Below are positions 11,746 to 20,816 of a stretch of DNA of 64,000 bases, in pieces (position 1 is the first letter of the stretch; each line of letters begins with the position of its first letter). Position numbers and translations under genes: made by a program. The notes beneath the pieces were generated by a model, which saw only the letters and a list, made by a program, of their open reading frames with translations, was not told the DNA's origin and did not search any database. The DNA lies in NCBI GenBank assembly GCA_963774195.1, contig CAVZDY010000004.1, forward strand, positions 930,001 to 994,000. The letters run 5' to 3'. This DNA is from Roseiarcus sp963774195. GTDB taxonomy: Bacteria > Pseudomonadota > Alphaproteobacteria > Rhizobiales > Beijerinckiaceae.

Positions 11746-12735
11746 ATGGAGAAGCGCAAGTTAGGCCAGGGTTTGGAAGTATCGGCTCTGTCGCTGGGCG
11801 CGATGGGTTACGGAAAATCGCGTGAAATTCCCGACCGCGCCGAAATGATGGCTCTGCTCCGAAAAGCGGTCGACCTCGGCATGGACTTTTTCGATACGGC
11901 GGAAGTTTACGGTCCATGGACCAACGAGATCATGGTGGGCGAGGCGTTTCGCGGGATGCGCGACAAGGTGAAGATCGCGACGAAATTTGGCTGGGACATC
12001 GATCAAGACACGGGCGAACACCGAGGCGGCGTCAACAGCAAGCCGGCCCAGATTCGTCGCGCGGTCGAGGGCAGCCTGCGTCGACTCGGCACTGATTACA
12101 TCGACCTCTATTACCAACACCGGGTCGATCCCGACGTGCCGATGGAAGACGTCGCCGGGGCGGTGAAGGATCTGATCCAGCAGGGCAAGGTTCGCTTTTT
12201 CGGCCTGTCGGAGGCCGGCGCGAAGTCCATTCGCAGGGCCCACGCCGTGCAGCCTGTGGCGGCGCTGCAGAGCGAATATTCGCTGTGGACACGGGAACCC
12301 GAGGACGAAATCGTCCCGACGCTTGAGGAACTCGGCATTGGCATGGTTCCGTTCAGCCCGCTCGGCAAGGGCTTTCTCACCGGCGCAATCGACGCCAGTA
12401 CGACCTTCAATGACCGCGACATCCGGCGCACGATCCCCCGCTTTGTGGACGAGGCTCGCAACAGCAATCAACGCCTCGTCGATCTCCTGCGCAGAGTCGG
12501 CGAACGGCACGGGGCAACTCCGGCCCAGGTCGCGCTCGCCTGGCTTCTCGCTCAGAAGCCGCGGATCGTGCCACTGTTTGGCACGCGAAACCTTGAGCGG
12601 TTCGAGGAGAACATTCGCGCGCTGTCCGTGCGCCTGACGGACCGCGACATGCGGGAGCTAAACGACAGCAGGGCGACGATGCCGGTCCAGGGCAATCGCT
12701 ATCCCGATGAACATATGCGACGCGTCGGACTTTGA
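11746..12735 (+). CDS. Aldo/keto reductase
   Basis: A 329-aa NADPH-dependent aldo/keto reductase (TIM barrel). All four catalytic positions are visible: Asp and Tyr in FFDTAEVYG, Lys in IATKFGW, His in DLYYQHRVDP. The C-terminal cofactor segment PLFGTRNLERFEEN is intact. A strong AGGAGG lies just upstream of the ATG. It follows the tautomerase by 47 bp and is probably the last gene of the LysR-linked set, acting on the same small carbonyl compounds. Confidence 0.95.
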   Translation: MEKRKLGQGLEVSALSLGAMGYGKSREIPDRAEMMALLRKAVDLGMDFFDTAEVYGPWTNEIMVGEAFRGMRDKVKIATKFGWDIDQDTGEHRGGVNSKPAQIRRAVEGSLRRLGTDYIDLYYQHRVDPDVPMEDVAGAVKDLIQQGKVRFFGLSEAGAKSIRRAHAVQPVAALQSEYSLWTREPEDEIVPTLEELGIGMVPFSPLGKGFLTGAIDASTTFNDRDIRRTIPRFVDEARNSNQRLVDLLRRVGERHGATPAQVALAWLLAQKPRIVPLFGTRNLERFEENIRALSVRLTDRDMRELNDSRATMPVQGNRYPDEHMRRVGL

Positions 12736-12870
12736 CCCGTCCCCCTCCCCTGGCAGAATCCGCCCCAAAGCCGAATATGAAACCGACGGACTTGAATTTG
12801 CCGCCTCGCGCGGCGATGCTCCCAATGCCGCGATGAACTGGCGCGACCGTCGGTCGAAAGGGAGGCGCTC

Positions 12871-13905
12871 GTGAACGCACACAAAAATGCGCAGCCGCTG
12901 ATGGAAACGGCGCGCGCGCTCGTCGCCGACGGCAAAGGCCTGCTGGCGATGGACGAAAGCACGTCGACCTGCAACAAACGCTTCGCCGCGCTCGACATTC
13001 CCCAGACGGTCGAAGCTCGGCGTGCCTGGCGCGAATTGATCGTGACCGCCCCTGGCCTCGCCGAAGGCATCGGCGGCGCCATCCTGTTCGACGAGACGAT
13101 CCGCCAGTCGACGCGCGACGGCAGGCCGTTCGTCAAAGTGCTGGCCGAGGCCGGGATCATTCCCGGCATCAAGGTCGACATGGGCGCCAAGGACCTCGCC
13201 GGCCATCCCCAGGAGAAGATCACCGAAGGGCTCGACGGGCTGCGCGCCCGCCTGCAGGAATATGTCGCCATGGGCGCGCGCTTCGCCAAATGGCGCGGCG
13301 TCTTCGCGATCAACGAGCGCATCCCGAGCCGCGGCTGCATCGAGGCCAACGCGCAGATTCTCGCGCTCTACGCCGCGCTGTGCCAAGAGAACGGCCTCGT
13401 GCCGATCGTTGAGCCGGAAGTGCTGATGGACGGCGACCACACGATGGAGCGCTGCCGCTCGGCGACCAGCGAAGTCTTGCAGCGGGTCTTCCTCCATCTC
13501 CGTGCGCAGCGGGTGATGCTCGAGGGCATGCTGCTGAAACCGAATATGGTGCTGCCGGGCCTCGCCTGCCCGAAGCAGGAGAGCGTCGAGGAAACCGCCG
13601 ACGCAACGGCGATCTGCCTGCGCGAGAACGTGCCCGCCGCAGTCCCGGCGATCGTCTTCCTCTCCGGCGGCCAGAGCGCGGAACTGGCGACCGCGCGCCT
13701 CAATGCGATGCACACCAGCTTCAAGGACCGGCTGCCCTGGACGCTGACCTTCTCCTATTCCCGCGCCATCCAACAGCCGGCGCTGGAAACCTGGCATGGC
13801 GACGACGCCAATGTCGCAGCGTCGCAGAAGGCGCTCGTCCACCGCGCCCGCTTGAACCGCGCGGCGACGCTCGGCCAATATACGAGCGCCATGGAGCGCG
13901 GCTGA
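12871..13905 (+). CDS. Class I fructose-bisphosphate aldolase
   Basis: Cleaves fructose 1,6-bisphosphate to dihydroxyacetone phosphate and glyceraldehyde 3-phosphate, or condenses them. At 344 aa it is of the animal/plant-like class I type: GKGLLAMDESTSTCNKRF near the N-terminus, KWRGVFAI, EPEVLMDGDH, and the Schiff-base lysine in MLLKPNMVLPG. The start is GTG at 12871, preceded by GGGAGG with good spacing. A class I enzyme needs no metal ion. The histidine phosphatase gene follows 31 bp later on the same strand. The 135-bp gap upstream holds no feature I recognise. Confidence 0.95.
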   Translation: MNAHKNAQPLMETARALVADGKGLLAMDESTSTCNKRFAALDIPQTVEARRAWRELIVTAPGLAEGIGGAILFDETIRQSTRDGRPFVKVLAEAGIIPGIKVDMGAKDLAGHPQEKITEGLDGLRARLQEYVAMGARFAKWRGVFAINERIPSRGCIEANAQILALYAALCQENGLVPIVEPEVLMDGDHTMERCRSATSEVLQRVFLHLRAQRVMLEGMLLKPNMVLPGLACPKQESVEETADATAICLRENVPAAVPAIVFLSGGQSAELATARLNAMHTSFKDRLPWTLTFSYSRAIQQPALETWHGDDANVAASQKALVHRARLNRAATLGQYTSAMERG

Positions 13906-13936
13906 GCGGCCCGACGCATAAGATGGAGGGACGGCC

Positions 13937-14551
13937 ATGCCCGCCGCTGACGGCGCTCCGCCGCGTCTGTTTCTGATCCGCCACGGCGAAACCGAATGGT
14001 CGCTGTCGGGTCAGCATACCGGCTCAACCGATATCGCCTTGACGCAGCGCGGCGAAGAGGAGGCGCGCGCGCTCGGGCGCGACCTCGCCGGGATCGCTTT
14101 CGCGCGCGTCATCGCCAGCCCGCGCCTGCGCGCGCAGCGGACCGCCGAGCTCGCGGGCCTGGGCGTCGCCCAGGTCGAGCCCGACCTCGCGGAATGGAAC
14201 TACGGCGAATATGAGGGCCAGCTCTCCCGGGATATCTGGAAGGAGCGGCCCGGCTGGGACATCTTTCGCGATGGCTGCCCCGGCGGCGAAACGCCGGACG
14301 AGGTCGCAAGCCGCGCCGACCGCCTGATCGCCCGCCTGCGCCAAGAGAGCGGCGACATCGCGCTCGTCTCGCACGGCCACTTCAGCCGCGTGCTCGCCAT
14401 GCGCTGGATCGGCCTGCCGGTCTCCGCCGGACGCCATTTCGCCACCCGCACCGCCTCGCTCGCCATTCTCACGCGCGAGACCAGCGCCCTCGCCGCGCCG
14501 GTGATCGCGGTGTGGAACCATACCGCCGCGGATCGGGGATTCGGGAGATAG
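13937..14551 (+). CDS. Histidine phosphatase-family protein
   Basis: A 204-aa phosphatase/phosphoglycerate-mutase-like protein with the catalytic LIRHGETEWS near the N-terminus, the phosphate-pocket Arg in ASPRLRAQRT, the acid/base Glu region WNYGEYEG and the second His in LVSHGHFSRVLA. Such proteins are mostly small-molecule phosphatases of broad or unknown specificity. It lies directly downstream of the aldolase and may be cotranscribed, which points loosely toward sugar phosphates. Confidence 0.93.
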   Translation: MPAADGAPPRLFLIRHGETEWSLSGQHTGSTDIALTQRGEEEARALGRDLAGIAFARVIASPRLRAQRTAELAGLGVAQVEPDLAEWNYGEYEGQLSRDIWKERPGWDIFRDGCPGGETPDEVASRADRLIARLRQESGDIALVSHGHFSRVLAMRWIGLPVSAGRHFATRTASLAILTRETSALAAPVIAVWNHTAADRGFGR

Positions 14552-14559
14552 CGGCGCCG

Positions 14560-14967
14560 TCACGGATGCATCCGTGCGCCCTTGACGATCTTGTCGACCA
14601 GCTTCTTCTCCGCGCGCAGCGCCAGGCCGACGATCTTCGCTTCCTCCGGCCCGAACTCAGCGAAGACGGCGCGGTTGGCGGCGTCGTGGTCGGTCGCGAA
14701 CATCTCCTCGACATAGGCCGAGGTCCTGACGCGCTGCGCCAGCGCCCGCCGGTGAATCTCGCCGATCGTCGCCCCGTCGGCCGCCAGCACGATGGTCGGC
14801 TGGATCGCCATGGGGTTGTAGACGTTGCCGGCCTTGTCGCGATAGGCTTCGCCAATGATGCCGGGACATTGCGCCACGACGCCGCTGGCCAGGAACGCCG
14901 TTACGTTGAGCGCCTGCCAGGACGCGAGATCGTCGCGCAGCACAATCGCGAATTTGGTGTCGAACAT
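14560..14967 (-). CDS. DUF2000-family protein
   Basis: A 135-aa protein matching DUF2000, a small alpha/beta family with a fold related to peptidyl-tRNA hydrolase. Visible hallmarks are KFAIVLRDDLASWQALNVTAFL at the N-terminus, QCPGIIGEAYRD, and AIQPTIVLAADG in the middle. Function is unknown. It is divergent from the AraC-type regulator at 14995 with only 27 bp between starts, which suggests the regulator may control it. Confidence 0.86.
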   Translation of the reverse strand: MFDTKFAIVLRDDLASWQALNVTAFLASGVVAQCPGIIGEAYRDKAGNVYNPMAIQPTIVLAADGATIGEIHRRALAQRVRTSAYVEEMFATDHDAANRAVFAEFGPEEAKIVGLALRAEKKLVDKIVKGARMHP

Positions 14968-14994
14968 GAAAGGTCGTCTCCGGGCTGCAAGGCT

Positions 14995-15849
14995 ATGAGC
15001 GACGACTTAACTGCCGAGATCGGGCGCGGTCTTGAACGTTCGTGCGAAGCGGCGCGCGAGCGCATCCTCGCTGCGCCGCCCTCGGCGGGGATCGAGCGGA
15101 TCGAGGCGCGCTTCTTCGGCGCGGCCTATGCGCGCCACCGCCACGACACCTACGCGATCGGCCTGACGCTGCAGGGCGTGCAGCGCTTCTGGTACCGCGG
15201 CGCGGAGCGGGTGAGCCTGCCGGGGCAGGTCCTCGTGCTGCACCCGGACGAGGTCCATGACGGCGGCGCGGGCGACGAGCGGTGCCTCAAATACCGCATG
15301 CTCTATGTCGAGCCGGCCCAGTTGCTGAGCGCGCTCGGCGACGGCGCCGCGCCCCCTTTCGTCGCCGAGCCAGTGATCGACGACGACGCGCTGCGCGCCA
15401 TGCTGGCGCAGGCCTTCGCCTCGCTCGCCGCGCCGTTGGAGGAACTGGAGCGCGACGACCTCCTCGTCCGCCTCGCCAGCGGGCTCGCCCGCCGCGCCGG
15501 TTCGCCATTGCGCCGGCTCGCGACGCCCGCCGCGAGGGGCGCCCGGATCGCCCGCGACTATCTCGAGGCCAACGCCGTACGCGCAGTCGGATCGAGCGAA
15601 CTCGAGCGCGCGACGGGTCTTGACCGCTACGCGCTCGCCCGCCATTTCCGCGCCCTCTACGCGACGAGCCCGCACCGCTATCTCGTGATGCGGCGTCTGG
15701 AGCGCGCCCGCGCCTTGATCGCCGCCGGCGAGGCTCTATCCGCTGTTGCCGCCGCGACGGGCTTTGCCGACCAGGCGCATTTCACCCGCCATTTCAAGAA
15801 GGCCTTCGGCATGCCGCCGGGCCGCTGGGCGGCGCTGACAGCGGGGTAG
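14995..15849 (+). CDS. AraC-family transcriptional regulator
   Basis: A 284-aa regulator with an N-terminal cupin-like sensor (RHRHDTYAIGLTLQGVQRF, LHPDEVHDGG) and a C-terminal double helix-turn-helix: LERATGLDRYALARHFRALY, then LSAVAAATGFADQAHFTRHF with a PGRW ending. I chose the ATG at 14995; the longer open frame from 14512 would overlap the DUF2000 gene antisense. It is divergent from DUF2000 and convergent with the dipeptidase. AraC proteins with this AraC_binding domain usually respond to small organic ligands. Confidence 0.93.
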   Translation: MSDDLTAEIGRGLERSCEAARERILAAPPSAGIERIEARFFGAAYARHRHDTYAIGLTLQGVQRFWYRGAERVSLPGQVLVLHPDEVHDGGAGDERCLKYRMLYVEPAQLLSALGDGAAPPFVAEPVIDDDALRAMLAQAFASLAAPLEELERDDLLVRLASGLARRAGSPLRRLATPAARGARIARDYLEANAVRAVGSSELERATGLDRYALARHFRALYATSPHRYLVMRRLERARALIAAGEALSAVAAATGFADQAHFTRHFKKAFGMPPGRWAALTAG

Positions 15850-15855
15850 AGGCCA

Positions 15856-17034
15856 CTACGCCCCCGGATAATCCTCGATCCGCCCCAGCGCCGGCTCGCG
15901 GATCTCGCGCAAGGTCTCGCCGACCTTCTCCACCTTGCGCATTACGCGCAGCACGTTGCGGTTGGCGATCTTCTCCAGATCCTTTTCCGAGAAGCCGCGG
16001 CGGATCAGTTCGGCAAAGAGGTGCGGGAAACGGCCGACGTGTTCGAGGCCCTCCGGCTGGGCGCCGCCGAAGAAATCGGAGCCGATGCCGACATGATCGA
16101 TCCCGGCCGTCTCGACGAGGTAGGCGATGTGGTCGGCGACCTCGGCGAGCGTCGCGCGGGGCGCGCGGCCGTGGCGCGCTTCTAGCTCGGCGAATTGCGC
16201 CTTGGGGTCGGCCGCCAGCGGCGCCTTGCCATAAGCGTCGCGCGAGCGTTTCAGCCAGTTGCGCAAACCCTGCGAAACGAAGCCCGGCACGAAGGTCGCC
16301 ATCGCGACGCCGCCGTTGTCCTTGAGGCGGCGCAGCACGTCGTCGGGCGCGTTGCGCGGGTGGTCGCACAGCGAAAACGCATTGGAGTGCGACAGCAGGA
16401 TCGGCGCTTCGGAAACGTCGAGCAGGCGCCTGATGCCCTCGTGCGAGACATGAGCGCCATCGACGATCATGCCGAGCCGGTTGCACTCGCCGACGACCGC
16501 CCGCCCGAAGGCGTTGAGCCCGCCGTTGCGCGGCGCGTCGGTCGCCGAATCCACCCAGTCGAGCGTCTCGTTGTGGCAGGGGATCAGCATCCGCGCGCCG
16601 GCCGCGTGCCAGATGCGCAGCGGGGCGAGTGAATTCTCCAGCCCGACGCCGCCCTCGATGACGATGTAGGAGGCGATCTTGTCCGCCCGCTGCGCCCGCG
16701 CGAAATCCGCCGCGCTGCGCGCGGGCAGGAAGACGTCGGGATGGGCCGCCTCGATGCGGCGGATGAGGTCGATCTGCTCCAGGGTCGTGCGGGCGGGATG
16801 GGCGGTGCTGCTCGGCTGGAAGGCCGCCCAGAACTGAGCGCCGACCTGTCCCTCGCGCAGGCGTGGAATGTCGGTGTCGCCCTTCTCGCGCACGCGGGTG
16901 AGGTCGTAGGCGATGACGTCGCCGCGCGCCGCCTTGTCGGTCTGGATGACCCAGGCGAGATCGTTGTGACCGTCGAACAGCGGCTCGCGCGCCAGCAATG
17001 CGTGAGCGTTCGACAACGCCGCCTCGTATTCCAT
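15856..17034 (-). CDS. Membrane dipeptidase (peptidase family M19)
   Basis: A 392-aa zinc dipeptidase of the renal-dipeptidase family. Metal ligands are visible in LFDGHNDLAW (H-x-D), the bridging Glu in IVIEGGVGLEN, the His residues in VDGAHVSHEG and ILLSHSNA, and the Asp in VGIGSDFFGG. No signal peptide is seen, so it is probably cytoplasmic despite the family name. The ATG at 17034 is preferred to an upstream start at 17070 that adds only a basic stretch. It is divergent from the sugar ABC transporter; in other bacteria M19 members also process D-containing or modified dipeptides. Confidence 0.94.
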   Translation of the reverse strand: MEYEAALSNAHALLAREPLFDGHNDLAWVIQTDKAARGDVIAYDLTRVREKGDTDIPRLREGQVGAQFWAAFQPSSTAHPARTTLEQIDLIRRIEAAHPDVFLPARSAADFARAQRADKIASYIVIEGGVGLENSLAPLRIWHAAGARMLIPCHNETLDWVDSATDAPRNGGLNAFGRAVVGECNRLGMIVDGAHVSHEGIRRLLDVSEAPILLSHSNAFSLCDHPRNAPDDVLRRLKDNGGVAMATFVPGFVSQGLRNWLKRSRDAYGKAPLAADPKAQFAELEARHGRAPRATLAEVADHIAYLVETAGIDHVGIGSDFFGGAQPEGLEHVGRFPHLFAELIRRGFSEKDLEKIANRNVLRVMRKVEKVGETLREIREPALGRIEDYPGA

Positions 17035-17132
17035 GTTTTTCGCTCTCCTGACCCGCCCCGCGCGAGACAATCAGGTTTCGCCGCGCCGCGCCAGCCCCGC
17101 CTAATTGCGCGCCGCGGAGACGACAAAGCCCT

Positions 17133-17174
17133 TTGACGAAACGCGGATCACACAATAGCATCCTGGCATGCCAG
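17133..17174 (+). promoter_or_regulatory. Putative promoter with palindromic operator for the first ABC operon
   Basis: TTGACG (17133-17138) and TAGCAT (17156-17161) are separated by 17 bp and resemble a sigma-70 promoter. The perfect 12-bp palindrome CTGGCATGCCAG follows at 17163-17174, close to the expected transcription start. Its sequence differs from the LacI-type palindrome at 22003-22016, so a different regulator may act here. The ATPase gene begins 45 bp further on. Confidence 0.45.
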
Positions 17175-17218
17175 CGGCCGCAAGCGCCGAGTCAAAAAAA
17201 GCGCGTCGAGGGAGAGAG

Positions 17219-18766
17219 ATGGCTCATTCGCCGGAGTGCGACATCCAGGCCGCGAACGGGTCCGCGCCGCATCCGGTGATGGAGGCCGTGGGCCTGTCGC
17301 GCTCGTTCGGGCCGATCGAAGTCCTCTCCGACATCAATTTCACCATCTCCCGCGGCGAGATCCACGCGATCATCGGCGAGAACGGCGCCGGCAAGTCGAC
17401 GCTGATGAAGATCCTGTCCGGCCACCTCGCGCCGAGCCGCGGGCGCCTCGAGATGGACGGGGCGGAGGTGACATTGAAGGGGCCGGTCGACGCCGAGCAT
17501 CGTGGCGTCGTGCTCGTCCACCAAGAGATCATGCTGGCGCCGCATCTCTCGGTGGCGCAGAACATGTTTCTCGGCCGCGAGACGTCGCGCGGCCTGACGC
17601 TCGACGACAGGGCGATGAACGCCCGCGCCGTCGAGGCGATGCGCGCCTTCGGCGTCGAGGTTTCGCCGACGCTTCCCGTCGAGCGTCTCTCGATCGCGCA
17701 GAGGCAGCTCGCCCAGATTGCGCGCGCTTTACTGGCGCCGCACCGCGTCGTCATCTTCGACGAGCCGACCGCTTCGCTGACCCCCGTCGAGGCCGACGCG
17801 CTGCACCGCCTGATCCGCGAGCTCAAGGCGAAGGGCGTCGCCGTGATCTACATTTCGCACCGTCTCAACGAGGTGAAAGAGATCGCCGACGTCGTCACCG
17901 TGTTGCGCGACGGCAGATGGGTGACGACGCGCCCGGCCAGCGAACTCGAGCCGCTCACCATGGCGCGCCTGATGGTCGGACGCGACCTGCTCGCGCTCTA
18001 TCCCGAACGCAGCCCGCCGCCCGGGGGACCGCCGGTCTTCGAGGTCGCGCATTTCAACGCGCCCGGCTTCGCCGAGGATGCGAGCTTCAGCGTGCGGCGG
18101 GGCGAGATCCTCGGCTTTTCCGGCCTCGTGGGCGCGGGCCGCACGGAGCTGTTCGAGGCGTTGCTCGGCCTGCGTCCCGGCCACGGCGAGATTCGCGTGC
18201 GCGGCGAGCCCAAGCGCTGGCCGAACGCGCGCGCCGCCATGGCCTCGCGCTTCGCCTATCTGACCGAAGATCGCAAAGGCAAAGGCCTGCTGCTGGCCGA
18301 GACCCTCGCGACCAATCTGACGCTCGCCGCGCTCCAGCGCTTCCAGCGAGGCCCGCTCGTCGACCGCGCCCGCGAGGCCGACGCGCTCGACGGGGCGATT
18401 GAGCGCTTCGACATCCGCGTCGGCGATTCCTCGCTGCTGGCCGGCCAGTTGTCGGGCGGCAACCAGCAGAAGCTGCTGATCGCGAAGATGATGCTGATCG
18501 ACCCCGAGATCGTCGTGATCGACGAGCCGACGCGCGGCATCGACATCGGCGCCAAGCAGCAGATCTACCGCTTCATCGCCGCGCTGGCCGCGGAAGGGAG
18601 GTCGGTGATCGTCATCTCCTCGGAGATGGCGGAGCTGATCGGCGTCTGCCATCGCATCGTCGTGATGCGCGCGGGCCGCATCGTCGGTGAAGTGAGCGGC
18701 GAGGCGATGAACGAGCACGACATCGTCGTGCTGGCGACAGGGGTCGAGGGCCAGGCGAATGGATAA
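17219..18766 (+). CDS. Sugar ABC transporter ATP-binding protein (ribose type)
   Basis: A 515-aa protein with two fused ABC domains, the architecture of RbsA/XylG/MglA-type importers. The N-terminal half has a canonical Walker A (GENGAGKST near residue 53), signature LSIAQRQ and Walker B VVIFDEPTAS. The second half has a degenerate Walker A (GLVGAGRTE), signature LSGGNQQK and EPTRGIDIGAK. It powers carbohydrate uptake at the inner membrane. The start at 17219 follows GGGAGAGA and is preferred over an in-frame ATG at 17168. It overlaps the permease gene by 8 nt. Confidence 0.95.
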   Translation: MAHSPECDIQAANGSAPHPVMEAVGLSRSFGPIEVLSDINFTISRGEIHAIIGENGAGKSTLMKILSGHLAPSRGRLEMDGAEVTLKGPVDAEHRGVVLVHQEIMLAPHLSVAQNMFLGRETSRGLTLDDRAMNARAVEAMRAFGVEVSPTLPVERLSIAQRQLAQIARALLAPHRVVIFDEPTASLTPVEADALHRLIRELKAKGVAVIYISHRLNEVKEIADVVTVLRDGRWVTTRPASELEPLTMARLMVGRDLLALYPERSPPPGGPPVFEVAHFNAPGFAEDASFSVRRGEILGFSGLVGAGRTELFEALLGLRPGHGEIRVRGEPKRWPNARAAMASRFAYLTEDRKGKGLLLAETLATNLTLAALQRFQRGPLVDRAREADALDGAIERFDIRVGDSSLLAGQLSGGNQQKLLIAKMMLIDPEIVVIDEPTRGIDIGAKQQIYRFIAALAAEGRSVIVISSEMAELIGVCHRIVVMRAGRIVGEVSGEAMNEHDIVVLATGVEGQANG

Positions 18767-19775
18767 GGCAGCGGTGAGCGGGGAGAGGGCCAAGGCCCCG
18801 GCGCGGCGAAAGTCCGGGTGGCGGCTCGACGTCGGCGCGATCGCGCCGTTCGCGGCGCTGGCGCTGCTCGCCGTCTTCGGCGCCTTCGTCAATCCGCGCT
18901 TCGTCGGTTTCGAGAACATCGCCAACGTCGTCACACGCAGCGCCTTCATAGCGACGATCGCGGTCGGCCAGACGCTCGTCATCACCGCCGGCGGGCTCGA
19001 TCTCTCGGTCGGCTCGATGGCCGCGTTCGTCTCCGGCGTGACGATCCTGTTCCTCAACACGGGGCTCATCGACAATCCGATCCTCTTGATCGGCCTCGCC
19101 ATGCTGCTGGCGCTCGGCCTCGGCGCGGGGTGCGGCGTCGCCAACGGGCTCACGACGACGCTCGGCCGGATCGAGCCGTTCATCGTGACGCTCGGCACGA
19201 TGGGCATCTTCCGCTCGCTCGTCACCTGGCTGGCGCAGGGCGGCTCGATCACGATCCATTCCCCCGATCTGCGCGCGACCTATCGGCCGATCTATTTCGG
19301 CGACGTGTTCGGCGTGCCGATTCCCGTGCTGGCGATCATCGGCGTCGCGCTTGTCGGGTCGTTCCTGCTCTATCGCACCGCCTTCGGACGCCATGTGATG
19401 GCGGTCGGCTCGAACGAGGACGTCGCGCGCTTTTCCGGCATCAACGTGACGCGCGTGCGCACCCTGACTTACGTCTTCCAGGGCCTGTGCGTCGCCGTCG
19501 CGGTCATCGTCTATGTGCCGCGCCTCGGCTCGACGACCTCCACCACCGGCCTCCTCTGGGAGTTGCAGGCGATCACCGCCGTCATCATCGGCGGCACGCG
19601 CCTGCAAGGCGGGGTCGGACGGGTCTGGGGCACGATAGCAGGCGCGCTCATTCTCGAGGTGATCGGCAACATCATGGTGCTGTCTGACCTCGTCAGCGAA
19701 TACCTGATCGGCGCGGTTCAGGGAGCGATCATTATCGTAGCGATGCTCGCGCAGCGCAGTCTGCGCGGGCGGTGA
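18759..19775 (+). CDS. Sugar ABC transporter permease (ribose type)
   Basis: A 338-aa integral membrane protein with about nine hydrophobic segments and the RbsC-type signature VITAGGLDLSVGSMAAF near residue 75, plus TRLQGGVGRVWGTIAGALIL near the C-terminus. It forms the translocation channel with the upstream ATPase, whose gene it overlaps by 8 nt. The binding-protein gene follows. Substrate specificity cannot be read from the permease. Confidence 0.95.
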   Translation: MDKAAVSGERAKAPARRKSGWRLDVGAIAPFAALALLAVFGAFVNPRFVGFENIANVVTRSAFIATIAVGQTLVITAGGLDLSVGSMAAFVSGVTILFLNTGLIDNPILLIGLAMLLALGLGAGCGVANGLTTTLGRIEPFIVTLGTMGIFRSLVTWLAQGGSITIHSPDLRATYRPIYFGDVFGVPIPVLAIIGVALVGSFLLYRTAFGRHVMAVGSNEDVARFSGINVTRVRTLTYVFQGLCVAVAVIVYVPRLGSTTSTTGLLWELQAITAVIIGGTRLQGGVGRVWGTIAGALILEVIGNIMVLSDLVSEYLIGAVQGAIIIVAMLAQRSLRGR

Positions 19776-19818
19776 AGCGGCAATGCGGGCAAAGCCCCGC
19801 GATCATGGGAGGAAGTCA

Positions 19819-20757
19819 ATGAAGCGTTTGTTAGCGGGCGTCGCGGCGCTCGGTCTCTTGGCAGGCGTCGCGCATGCGCAAGACAAAATGACGATCGCCG
19901 TCTCAATTCCGGCCGCCGACCACGGCTGGACGGGCGGCGTGGTGTTCCATGCGACGGAAGAGGCGAAGGCGCTGGAGAAGCAGTACCCCGGCCTCAAAGT
20001 GATCGTGAAGACCTCGCCGGACGGCGCCTCGCAGGCCAATGCGCTCGAGGATCTGACGACGGAGGGCATCAACGCGCTCGTCGTGCTGCCGCACAATCCT
20101 GATGAGCTGACCGACGCAATCCGCAAGGTCAAAGACCGCGGCGTCTTCATCACCGTGGTCGACCGCGCGCTGCGCGACCGCTCGATCGAGGATCTCTACG
20201 TCGCCGGCAACAACCCCGAGCTCGGCCGCGTCGCGGCGAACTACATGAAGGAGAAGCTCGGCGGCAAAGGCGACATCGTAGTGATCCGCGGCCTGCCGAT
20301 TCCGATCGACGAGCAGCGCGTCAATGCGTTCAACGAGGGCATCAAGGGCACCGACATCAAGGTGATCGACTCGCAGTTCGGCAACTGGAGCCGCGACGAC
20401 GCGTTCAAGGTGATGCAGGACTTCCTCACCAAGCATCCCAAGATCGACGCCGTCTGGTGCCAGGACGACGACATGGCGGTGGCGGTGCTCGAAGCGATCA
20501 AGCAGGCCAAGCGCACCGACGTCAAATTCGTCGTCGGCGGCGCCGGTATGAAGGACATGGTCAAGAAGGTGATGGACGGCGATCCGATGATCCCGGTCGA
20601 CGTCCTCTACTCGCCGTCGATGGTCGCCGTCGCGATGGACGTCACCGCCGCCGGTCTCGAAGACCGTGTTCCCGTGCGCGGCAACTACATCCTCAACGCG
20701 ACGCTGATCACCAAGGACAACGCGAAGAACTTCTACTTCAAGGATTCGCCGTTCTAA
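19819..20757 (+). CDS. Sugar ABC transporter substrate-binding protein
   Basis: A 312-aa periplasmic binding protein of the ribose/galactose (type I, Peripla_BP_4) family. A cleavable signal peptide is clear (MKRLLAGVAALGLLAGVAHAQ). The mature part has ALVVLPHNPDELT, VVDRALRDR, GGKGDIVVIRGLP and the late VWCQDDDMAVAVLEA. The ATG at 19819 follows GGGAGGAA; the longer frame adds no family sequence. It is third in the ATPase-permease-SBP operon and is followed by a strong stem-loop. Confidence 0.95.
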   Translation: MKRLLAGVAALGLLAGVAHAQDKMTIAVSIPAADHGWTGGVVFHATEEAKALEKQYPGLKVIVKTSPDGASQANALEDLTTEGINALVVLPHNPDELTDAIRKVKDRGVFITVVDRALRDRSIEDLYVAGNNPELGRVAANYMKEKLGGKGDIVVIRGLPIPIDEQRVNAFNEGIKGTDIKVIDSQFGNWSRDDAFKVMQDFLTKHPKIDAVWCQDDDMAVAVLEAIKQAKRTDVKFVVGGAGMKDMVKKVMDGDPMIPVDVLYSPSMVAVAMDVTAAGLEDRVPVRGNYILNATLITKDNAKNFYFKDSPF

Positions 20758-20776
20758 TCGACGGCGCACGACCTCC

Positions 20777-20797
20777 GGGAGGCGCCGAGCGCCTCCC
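20777..20797. terminator. Stem-loop between convergent genes
   Basis: A perfect 9-bp stem (GGGAGGCGC/GCGCCTCCC) with a 3-nt loop lies between the SBP stop (20757) and the end of the convergent LacI gene (20817). There is no long T-run on either side, so it may work as a bidirectional Rho-aided terminator or 3'-end protector. Confidence 0.6.
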
Positions 20798-20816
20798 GCC
20801 TTCCCCCGCGAACGCT

